NCBI GenBank assembly: GCA_011391345.1
Contig: JAABQR010000079.1
Location: 1-10,651, forward strand
DNA: 10,651 nucleotides
Reading direction: 5' to 3'
Origin: Methanobacteriota archaeon
Lineage (GTDB): Archaea; Thermoplasmatota; Thermoplasmata; UBA10834
Shown: positions 5,325-10,651 of the stretch, one piece after another
Position numbering within the stretch: the first letter of the stretch is position 1
Layout: every line of letters begins with the position of its first letter
Notes under the pieces: generated by a model
The model's database searches: none
Seen by the model: only the letters and a program-made list of their open reading frames with translations
What the model was told of the DNA's origin: nothing
Translations under genes and position numbers: made by a program

Positions 5325-6095
5325 ATGGACGGAAACGACATCCGCATATTCGAACTGAAGAAGAAGGACCTTCGAGGGGCCACCATCATCGATGGATTCC
5401 CTAGCGTAGGCCTGGTCAGCTCGATATCGGCGAACTATCTCATCAAAGTCCTGAAGATGGAACACATAGGCATCATGGACTCACCGCAGTTCCCGACCGT
5501 CTCACTTATCCGGGATGCGACCCCGTTGAGCCCCGTGAGGATATACGCTAGCGACAAGGGCCCACGCGGGGACCAGCTGGTTGCGTTCATATCCGAGTTC
5601 CAGGCTCCCGCGAACCTCATCCGCCCCATATCAAGGGTCCTAGTGGACTGGGCGGTCGAGCAGAGGTGCAGGATGATCGTGTCCCCCGAAGGCCTCGTCT
5701 TGGACCCCGAGATCAGGGACAGCGCTGACATATCCGATGTCGTCTTCGGCATCGCGAGCACCCCAAGGGCCAGGGAACTTCTCAAGGAGCACGGGATACG
5801 ACAGTTCGAGGAGGGCGTGATATCCGGAGTGGCCGGGGTCCTGCTGAACGAGGGCAGGAAGCGCGACTTCGATGTCGTCACACTCCTGGCCGAGGCGCAC
5901 CCGGACTTCCCGGATGCGAAGGCCGCCGCGTTGGTGCTTGAGGCGATCGACAAACTCCTCCTGGGCATCGATTTCGACGCGAAGCCCCTGTTCGAGGAGG
6001 CCAAACGTATCGAAGAACACATCAGGGAGATTCAGAAGCAGGCGGTCGTGAAGAAAGGGGATAAGACCGCACCCAGGCCAGAGATGTACGGCTAG
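5325..6095 (+). CDS. PAC2 family protein (archaeal proteasome assembly chaperone homologue)
   Basis: This 256-residue protein belongs to the PAC2 family (DUF75). Archaeal members are related to eukaryotic 20S proteasome assembly chaperones, and some bind proteasome subunits through a C-terminal tail. Visible marks are the N-terminal block ATIIDGFPSVGLVSSISANY (residues 20-39), then MDSPQFPTVSLI, followed by SPEGLVLDP, the glycine-rich VISGVAGVLLNEG, and LLAEAHPDFPDAKAAALVLE. The C-terminal part (about 220-245) is a charged helix, with the tail ending RPEMYG. A hydrophobic-Tyr-X end resembles the HbYX-type tails used to dock on proteasomes, but here it is M-Y-G. A classic HbYX tail ends with Tyr as the second-last residue, and this fits that pattern. 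The start at ATG 5325 is chosen from the promoter spacing and the family N terminus. The stop overlaps the rtcA stop by 4 bases. Confidence 0.88.
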   Translation: MDGNDIRIFELKKKDLRGATIIDGFPSVGLVSSISANYLIKVLKMEHIGIMDSPQFPTVSLIRDATPLSPVRIYASDKGPRGDQLVAFISEFQAPANLIRPISRVLVDWAVEQRCRMIVSPEGLVLDPEIRDSADISDVVFGIASTPRARELLKEHGIRQFEEGVISGVAGVLLNEGRKRDFDVVTLLAEAHPDFPDAKAAALVLEAIDKLLLGIDFDAKPLFEEAKRIEEHIREIQKQAVVKKGDKTAPRPEMYG

Positions 6096-7108
6096 ATGGA
6101 GCGTATCTCGACCGCGCCGTCTCTCCGGCTAGTCTTGAATCTCTCACCGAGGAACCTCTCAACGACCCAGATGTTCGTCTCGGCGTGCCCTGTCAGTTCT
6201 TCCCCGATGACGACTGACTCTCCCCTGGCGAGCGCCATGTACGGCACGAGTTGGTCGAGCATGTGACCGTCCGCGGTCGCGCCCGAGCGCATGGTCTCGA
6301 CGAGGTCGGCGGCGCAGGTCTCCCCGAGGGTCTCCGCCCTCACACCTCTCTCGCCCAGGGCCGATTCTCCCAGGACCGTGTTCTCGTACTCGGACGCCAA
6401 CACCGTACCGGCTCCGGTGCTTCTCCCCGAGCGTAGATCGGCATCGACCTTCACGTTCGTGTGGTCGACGAGGCGTTTCAGGGCGGCATGCTTCATCCTT
6501 GAGACGACATGGTCAGGCAGGTTCTGCGCATATGCCACACCCGATAACCTGACGAAACCACCTCTTTGACCGAGGTCGATGCCCCTGAGCGTGGGACACG
6601 GGTCTATGTGTGCCACAATCTCCCCCCCTCCTTCAGGGTAGAACCCTCTCTGAACGATGTCTATGTCGCAGGACACTCCCATGCGCCTGACGATTGGAAG
6701 GTGCACCAGTCTCATGAAATCGATTGGCGGTGACCATTTCGTGTCGGTGCCGCCTTTGAGCGTCAACCGGACAGGGGCCTTCGACGTCGTCGCGGGCAGG
6801 ATACATGCCTGGAGGACGAGAGACGTGCTGCCAGCTGTGCCGATGTCGAACTCAAAATCCCCTCCGGTGAGTGCTCCTGGTCTGAATGCAATCTCTTTCG
6901 AGCCGACGTGTAGCCCGTCGACCCTGGCATCACAAAGCTCTGCAACAGCCTCGATGGCCGAGACATGTTGGGCGGCCAGGCCAGGGTTCGGCCTGCCCGC
7001 CCTTATGTCATTAACCTGTATGGGTTCTCGGAGCACGGCAGAGAGCGAAACAGCGGTCCTGAGGACCTGCCCCCCGCCCTCTCCATGCGAGCCATCTATC
7101 TCTATCAT
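6092..7108 (-). CDS. rtcA: RNA 3'-terminal phosphate cyclase
   Basis: This 338-residue RtcA converts RNA 3'-phosphate ends to 2',3'-cyclic phosphates using ATP, through an enzyme-AMP intermediate on a histidine. The N terminus IDGSHGEGGGQVLRTAVSLS (residues 4-23), AGRPNPGLAAQHVSA (37-51), FDIGTAGSTSLVLQ (87-100), KGGTDTKWSPPIDF (118-131) and YPEGGGE (157-163) are family signatures. DGHMLDQLVPYMALA (280-294) contains the likely adenylated His282. The length is normal. It is the second gene of a reverse pair: its ATG (7108-7106) overlaps the TGA of the MFS gene as ATGA, so translation is probably coupled. Its end overlaps the convergent PAC2 gene by 4 bases. No RtcB ligase or RtcR regulator is in the window. 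RtcA acts on RNA ends in repair or processing; why it is paired with a transporter is unclear. Confidence 0.95.
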   Translation of the reverse strand: MIEIDGSHGEGGGQVLRTAVSLSAVLREPIQVNDIRAGRPNPGLAAQHVSAIEAVAELCDARVDGLHVGSKEIAFRPGALTGGDFEFDIGTAGSTSLVLQACILPATTSKAPVRLTLKGGTDTKWSPPIDFMRLVHLPIVRRMGVSCDIDIVQRGFYPEGGGEIVAHIDPCPTLRGIDLGQRGGFVRLSGVAYAQNLPDHVVSRMKHAALKRLVDHTNVKVDADLRSGRSTGAGTVLASEYENTVLGESALGERGVRAETLGETCAADLVETMRSGATADGHMLDQLVPYMALARGESVVIGEELTGHAETNIWVVERFLGERFKTSRRDGAVEIRSI

Positions 7109-8379
7109 TTCGGCACGTTCCGTCTCGCGGCGAGCTTCTTGCCTATCACGCTCACGAGGAAGAACCGGACCATCATGATGACCGCGAGGAGTATCAGTGC
7201 GGCGGCGAGGTAGAGGAGCCAGACTGGGGCCCTTTCGTCCCCGCTCGCGAGTATGATCCCCAGTCCGAGGGCTTCAGCGATGAACGCACCGAATCCGAGC
7301 GCGAAGGAGTATAGCCCCATCGTGGCCCCGTAGCATTCCTCGTCGGATGAGTCTGCCATCATCGCGAGTGCGGCCGGCACGAACGCACCGGCGCCGAGGC
7401 CAAGTATGCCGAGAGGTATCATGCCAAGGAGTTTGAACTCGACGCCATCGTCTGTCATCACGAAGGCGTAGTCTGAGAAGAACAGCACCATGAGCACAAT
7501 GCCGAATATGCTGAAGACGCCGTAGGCCATGACGGGGATCCTGCCGACGATGTCCGAGACCTTCCCCCAGAACGGTTGCAGGAGGCCAAGTGCGACGCCA
7601 GCGGCGCCGAACATGATGCCTATCGTGGTGCCGGACATGTCCTCGCTCAGCATGATTCTCGGCAGATATGTGATCGCGAGCCCGAGCAGGGTCGCTATAA
7701 TCAGCCAGATAGGGAACATCAGCCGGATCTCCTTGATTTTGAAGACCCTTTTCAGGGCCTGGAACCCCTCCATGTTCGATGCCTTCACGACAGGCTTCTC
7801 CTTTCTGACAAGAAGCTGCAACATGACCGCCGAGGACCCGAGCAGGATCGCGACCATGACGAATCCGGCGATTGGGCCAGTGAAGTCGATCATGAATCCG
7901 CCGACGACTGCACCGATGATGTACCCCAGGAACGTGGAGTAGTCGAACCACCCCATCTGCCTGCCCCGATCGCACTTGTCCGCATGGTCCGCGATCATGG
8001 CGATTGCAGGAGCCACGGTCGCCGCGGCGCCTATGCCATGTATCCCATGCATGGCCGCGAGGTACCACACGTTGTTCGAGAGGGTGTAAAGTGTGACTAT
8101 CACGGCCGCAACGCTCGTCCCTGCGACTATGACGACCTTCCTCCCAATCCGGTCGCTCAGGAGGCCGAAGTAGTTGGCGGTCAGCATCTCCGCGAGAGGG
8201 TAGGGGACGGCTATGATGGCGACGTTCAGGAGCGCCTCGTAGTTGGTGTCGTACGGGACATAGCTCGCTATCAGAAGGAGCAAGGCGCCGAACGCGGTTC
8301 TGAGAAGGAAAGTCGAAAGGTAAAGGACTCGCAAGTGCCACGGTGTGCGGACGCCTCGCGACTTGAATGCGCTGAACAT
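7105..8379 (-). CDS. Major facilitator superfamily transporter
   Basis: This 424-residue protein looks like a 12-helix MFS permease. Motif A, GLLSDRIGRK, is at residues 72-81 in the first cytoplasmic loop after helix 2. A degenerate second copy, GKVSDIVGRIPV, is at 272-283 in the C-terminal half. A charged central loop (about 192-218) joins the two six-helix bundles, and an outer loop with FVMTDDGVEFK (306-316) separates later helices. The substrate cannot be read from the sequence; drug, sugar or organic-anion export are all possible. The start is ATG 8379. TTAAGTAA on the same strand (8404-8411) lies about 28 bases upstream, as for a leaderless message. The gene is first in a pair with rtcA (ATGA overlap) and is divergent from the CaCA exchanger. 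Confidence 0.9.
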   Translation of the reverse strand: MFSAFKSRGVRTPWHLRVLYLSTFLLRTAFGALLLLIASYVPYDTNYEALLNVAIIAVPYPLAEMLTANYFGLLSDRIGRKVVIVAGTSVAAVIVTLYTLSNNVWYLAAMHGIHGIGAAATVAPAIAMIADHADKCDRGRQMGWFDYSTFLGYIIGAVVGGFMIDFTGPIAGFVMVAILLGSSAVMLQLLVRKEKPVVKASNMEGFQALKRVFKIKEIRLMFPIWLIIATLLGLAITYLPRIMLSEDMSGTTIGIMFGAAGVALGLLQPFWGKVSDIVGRIPVMAYGVFSIFGIVLMVLFFSDYAFVMTDDGVEFKLLGMIPLGILGLGAGAFVPAALAMMADSSDEECYGATMGLYSFALGFGAFIAEALGLGIILASGDERAPVWLLYLAAALILLAVIMMVRFFLVSVIGKKLAARRNVPK

Positions 8380-8403
8380 CAGAGGTTCCTTCAGCTCATG
8401 TCA

Positions 8404-8411
8404 TTACTTAA
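8404..8411 (-). promoter_or_regulatory. TATA-like box for MFS-rtcA
   Basis: TTAAGTAA on the reverse strand is centred about 28 bases before the MFS ATG at 8379. A second AT-rich stretch (CATAAATG) sits a few bases further upstream. Confidence 0.4.
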
Positions 8412-8446
8412 CATTTATGGGGGCTGGTATCGCAACCCGGACGAAT

Positions 8447-8456
8447 ACCCATGGGT
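8447..8456. promoter_or_regulatory. Perfect 10-base palindrome between divergent promoters
   Basis: ACCCATGGGT is a perfect palindrome lying 15 bases before the forward TATA box of the CaCA gene and about 36 bases from the reverse MFS TATA box. The position suits an operator that could act on both genes. Ten bases is short enough to occur by chance. Confidence 0.25.
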
Positions 8457-8470
8457 GTCCATCAGAATGG

Positions 8471-8478
8471 TTTAAGTA
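8471..8478 (+). promoter_or_regulatory. TATA box for the CaCA exchanger
   Basis: TTTAAGTA predicts transcription starting near 8500-8503. AGGTG at 8501-8505, complementary to the 16S 3' end, sits 5 bases before the TTG at 8511. The leader would therefore be about 10 bases with the ribosome site at its very 5' end, and this decides the TTG start. Confidence 0.45.
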
Positions 8479-8510
8479 CCTCACAACTATAGCCCGGCCC
8501 AGGTGTCCCA

Positions 8511-9566
8511 TTGGCAGTCGAGATATTGGGCGTCGGGATCCTCATAGCGGCCCTATTGCTGATTCTCATTAGCTGCGAAGTGTTCGTGAACGGCATCGAG
8601 TGGCTCGGCTGCAGACTCGGCCTCGCGGAGACCGCCACGGGCAGTATACTCGCAGCGGTCGGTACCGCCATGCCCGAGACGATCATCCCGCTGATCGCCA
8701 TCTTCCTCGGCAGCGCTGAGGAGGGCGAGAAGATCGGGGAGGGCGCCATACTAGGCGCCCCCTTCATGCTTGGAACGCTCGCGATGTTCGTCGGGGGCGT
8801 CGCGATATGGTACGGCTGCCGGAAGGGGAAGCGGAAGGAGTGCCTGGTCCTGAAGGCCGGCCACGCCGAGCGCGACCTGAAGTTCTTCATGAGCATGTAC
8901 ATGGTTGCGCTGGTCTGCGGGCTCATGAGCTTTCAGGATGTCTTCGACCACTCGTTGTTCAACCTCGGCGCCGCGCTCCTTCTGATGTCGTTGTATGTGA
9001 TTTACATCAGGCAACTCCTCAAGGACGAATCCGACATGAGTGAGGACGCCTGTCCTGCGCTGTACCTCGGAAGGGCGATGGGAATAGCCCCCGCCAAGGA
9101 CACGTTCGGCATGGCCATGATCCTTCTCCAGGTGTTCGGTGCGCTCATTGGCATCATAGTCGGCGCGCGGTTCTTCGTCGAAGAGGTGGAGATGGTGTCT
9201 GCGGCAGTCGGGATGGCCCCGATGATACTCGCTTTCCTGATCGCCCCGATAGCAACCGAGCTCCCAGAGAAGTTCAACAGCGTCATCTGGTACCTCAGGG
9301 GCAAGGACACCCTGGCATTGGGCAACATAACCGGCGCGATGGTGTTCCAGAGCAGCTTCCCTGTCAGCATCGGGCTCCTGTTCACCGAGTGGGCGTTGGA
9401 CCCGATCAACATCGCGAGCATGGTCATAGTGCTCGTGGCCGCATTCTGGATATACTACTCGGTGAAGGTGAAGAAGCGCGTGGAGTACAAGACGCTCTTG
9501 GCATCCGGCTCGCTTTACGTCCTTTACATAATCATGCTCATCATGTTCCCTGTGGCGGCCGACTAG
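8511..9566 (+). CDS. CaCA-family (sodium/calcium exchanger-like) cation antiporter
   Basis: This 351-residue membrane protein has the two inverted alpha repeats of the Ca2+/cation antiporter family. Alpha-1 is ATGSILAAVGTAMPETIIP (42-60), followed by GEGAILGAPFML. Alpha-2 is IAPIATELPEKFNS (244-257), followed by LGNITGAMVFQSSFP. The key glutamates (Glu56, Glu253) are kept. About ten membrane helices can be drawn, with a polar central loop near residues 170-197. Compared by eye with the NCX of Methanocaldococcus, Ser and Asn/Asp ligands in the GSN-type motifs are Ala83/Leu87 and Ala276/Gln280, and an extra Glu250 appears in alpha-2. Ion selectivity may therefore differ from classical Na+/Ca2+ exchange. 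The start is TTG at 8511, preceded by AGGTG. The gene is divergent from the MFS gene. Its stop codon lies inside a 19-base palindrome. Confidence 0.88.
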   Translation: MAVEILGVGILIAALLLILISCEVFVNGIEWLGCRLGLAETATGSILAAVGTAMPETIIPLIAIFLGSAEEGEKIGEGAILGAPFMLGTLAMFVGGVAIWYGCRKGKRKECLVLKAGHAERDLKFFMSMYMVALVCGLMSFQDVFDHSLFNLGAALLLMSLYVIYIRQLLKDESDMSEDACPALYLGRAMGIAPAKDTFGMAMILLQVFGALIGIIVGARFFVEEVEMVSAAVGMAPMILAFLIAPIATELPEKFNSVIWYLRGKDTLALGNITGAMVFQSSFPVSIGLLFTEWALDPINIASMVIVLVAAFWIYYSVKVKKRVEYKTLLASGSLYVLYIIMLIMFPVAAD

Positions 9567-9581
9567 TAGCATAGCTACTAG
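9563..9581. repeat. Perfect 8-base inverted repeat spanning the CaCA stop codon
   Basis: CTAGTAGC and GCTACTAG flank ATA. In RNA this could form an 8-base stem with a 3-base loop; in DNA it is a 19-base palindrome. It contains the TAG stop at 9564-9566. No T-run follows closely (only TTT in GACGTTTGG), so it is not a typical terminator. It could protect the 3' end or be a protein-binding site. Confidence 0.45.
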
Positions 9582-9610
9582 ACGTTTGGATGACTGGCTC
9601 GCACGCGCTC

Positions 9611-9646
9611 CGGACAAGTTATAAGTACGGACGAGGGCAATGTCCG
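9611..9646. promoter_or_regulatory. TATA box flanked by CGGAC repeats, before the antiporter gene
   Basis: TTATAA (9619-9624) lies between two direct CGGAC copies (9611-9615 and 9628-9632, 17 bases apart), and an inverted copy, GTCCG, stands at 9642-9646. The predicted transcript start is near 9647-9652. Repeats that bracket a TATA box suit a regulator that blocks or recruits TATA-binding protein. The repeat unit is short, so this is tentative. Confidence 0.35.
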
Positions 9647-9651
9647 CTTAG

Positions 9652-9696
9652 ATGGGATGCAGACCGATTCTTCGTGAATTAGTTGGCATCACGTGA
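9652..9696 (+). other. Possible 14-codon upstream reading frame in the antiporter leader
   Basis: ATG at 9652 opens a frame, MGCRPILRELVGIT, that ends at TGA 9694-9696, 31 bases before the antiporter ATG at 9728. The ATG is about 30 bases after the TATA centre, so it could be translated as a leaderless start. The stop lies in the palindrome TCACGTGA (9689-9696). It may be a regulatory leader peptide or simply chance. Confidence 0.25.
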
Positions 9697-9727
9697 GCGT
9701 AAGCCACGACAAGGACGTGCAGGCCAG

Positions 9728-10651
9728 ATGGACACCGAGGCACAGCTGCTCTTCCAGATGGGCGCTATCATGCTCCTCGCTTTCATAGCTGCGACTCTGG
9801 CGAGGAAGATGAACCAGTCGGTCATGATAGGCTACATCGCCATTGGCATATTCATCGGCCCGAAGATCAGCGTCGAGGTCCTGGGCTATGAGTATCATGG
9901 ACTGATAACAGACACCAGCCTGATCAGCATGCTCTCCTTCGTGGGTTTGGTCATGCTCATGTTCTTCGTGGGCCTCGAGTTCTCGTTCTCGAAGCTCAAG
10001 AAGACCCGGACCCCTGCGATAATCCTCGCGGTCATTGACACGAGCGTGGGTCTGTTCGTCGGGTTCATGTTCGCTTCGTTCCTCGGATGGCCTCTGATAG
10101 ACTCGATATTCCTTGCGGGCGTGATCGCGATGAGCAGCACGAGCATCGCGATGAAAGTGCTGTTCGACCTCAAGCGCATGTCCAGCCCAGAGGTCGAGTT
10201 CCTCATCGGGCTCGTGGTGGTCGAGACCTTCATAGCCATGCTCATACTCACGGTCGCCAGCGGCATGGTGGTCAGGCCAGAGGCGGACCCGTCCGAGTAC
10301 GGCCAGCTGTTGTTGGGGATGGGCGCATTCTACGCGTTCTTCGTGTGGGTCGCGATGTGGGCGGTCCCCAGGGTCGTATCGTTCTTCAACAGTATCGAGA
10401 ACGATGAGATGTTCATACTCTTCGCGCTCGGAATAGTGTTCCTGACAGCCGGTTTCGCCGCCGTCATGAACGTCCCGCCGATCATAGGCGCGTTCTTCAT
10501 CGGCATGATACTGGCTGAGACGAACGTCTCCGTCAGGATCCGATCGAAACTGGAGTCGTTCAAGGACGCGTTCGTAGCCATCTTCTTCACATCGTTCGGT
10601 ATGATGATCGACCCCGCGATGTTCCCAGACGTGATATGGATGGTCGCCCTC
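9728..10651 (+). CDS. CPA2/Kef-type cation:proton antiporter, N-terminal membrane domain (partial)
   Basis: 308 codons are visible before the frame runs off the right edge. The sequence has the CPA2 (KefB/KefC/NapA-like) membrane domain: IGYIAIGIFIGPKI (34-47), MLMFFVGLEFSFSKLKK (76-92), AMSSTSIAMKVLFDL (134-148), LVVVETFIAMLIL (162-174), NVPPIIGAFFIGMILAET (248-265) and FFTSFGMMIDP (286-296). Such proteins exchange K+ or Na+ for H+. A C-terminal nucleotide-binding RCK domain, common in the family, could follow but is not seen. One oddity is that the family's acidic pair, usually E-D or Q-D at the ion site, reads Glu166-Thr167 here. The ATG at 9728 is chosen because the first hydrophobic helix starts soon after. 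Only a weak AGG precedes it, and the TATA box is about 105 bases upstream, leaving a leader of about 80 bases. Confidence 0.88.
   Translation, partial: MDTEAQLLFQMGAIMLLAFIAATLARKMNQSVMIGYIAIGIFIGPKISVEVLGYEYHGLITDTSLISMLSFVGLVMLMFFVGLEFSFSKLKKTRTPAIILAVIDTSVGLFVGFMFASFLGWPLIDSIFLAGVIAMSSTSIAMKVLFDLKRMSSPEVEFLIGLVVVETFIAMLILTVASGMVVRPEADPSEYGQLLLGMGAFYAFFVWVAMWAVPRVVSFFNSIENDEMFILFALGIVFLTAGFAAVMNVPPIIGAFFIGMILAETNVSVRIRSKLESFKDAFVAIFFTSFGMMIDPAMFPDVIWMVAL

Noticed and set aside
5171..5404. Forward 77-codon frame before the PAC2 gene
   Set aside because: It runs into the PAC2 gene in another frame, has no family-like sequence, and spans the PAC2 TATA box.
7576..8475. Long forward open frame (299 codons) opposite the MFS gene
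   Set aside because: The predicted protein is highly polar with many His, Asp, Arg and Glu and has no recognisable motif. The opposite strand encodes a clear MFS permease.
8751..9617. Long reverse open frame (288 codons) opposite the CaCA gene
   Set aside because: Its composition is that of an antisense shadow, and the forward strand carries both alpha repeats of a CaCA exchanger.

Overview
This window reads as archaeal chromosome, most likely Euryarchaeota in the broad sense and plausibly Thermoplasmatota. The evidence is a GMP synthetase split into separate glutaminase and PP-loop ATPase genes, an archaeal-type DUF131/TIGR00304 membrane protein, a PAC2-type proteasome-assembly-chaperone homologue, an archaeal riboflavin-pathway reductase, a Mut7-C RNase with a zinc ribbon, and an archaeal RNA 3'-phosphate cyclase. 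AT-rich TATA-like boxes lie about 25-30 bases upstream of several start codons, which fits leaderless archaeal transcription. AGG arginine and ATA isoleucine codons are common in an otherwise GC-rich background. The lineage is inferred from gene content only.

Layout, left to right. Bases 2-97 hold the C-terminal end of a membrane protein. Bases 152-2533 form a forward purine block: purE, then guaAb starting directly after the purE stop, then guaAa after a 168-base gap with its own promoter signals, then a 73-residue protein of unknown function 3 bases after guaAa. A reverse DUF131 membrane protein (2504-2902) overlaps the end of that small gene. Bases 3054-4001 encode a 315-residue protein I cannot name. 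It meets, tail to tail, a reverse pair: arfC (5087 to 4449) followed by a Mut7-C RNase gene that starts on the arfC stop codon (4452 to 3988). Bases 5325-6095 carry a forward PAC2 protein, which meets a second reverse pair: an MFS transporter (8379 to 7105) followed by rtcA (7108 to 6092), coupled by an ATGA overlap. The divergent MFS promoter region is shared with a forward CaCA-family cation exchanger (8511-9566). A 161-base intergenic region then precedes a forward CPA2/Kef-type antiporter that runs off the right edge.

Functionally the region is mostly housekeeping: purine synthesis (PurE, two-subunit GMP synthetase), riboflavin/deazaflavin precursor synthesis (ArfC), RNA processing (Mut7-C, RtcA), proteostasis (PAC2) and ion or solute transport (MFS, CaCA, CPA2). 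Packing is very tight, with two reverse gene pairs joined by 4-base start/stop overlaps and three convergent gene pairs that overlap at their 3' ends. I see no tRNA or rRNA, CRISPR array, insertion sequence or phage signature.

I do not see a clearly new defence or mobile system. The points most worth a second look are the unnamed 315-residue protein; apparent substitutions at conserved functional positions in PurE, the CaCA exchanger and the CPA2 antiporter; a possible 14-codon upstream reading frame with repeats around the TATA box before the antiporter; and the RNA-enzyme genes translationally coupled to a transporter (rtcA) and a biosynthetic enzyme (Mut7-C).
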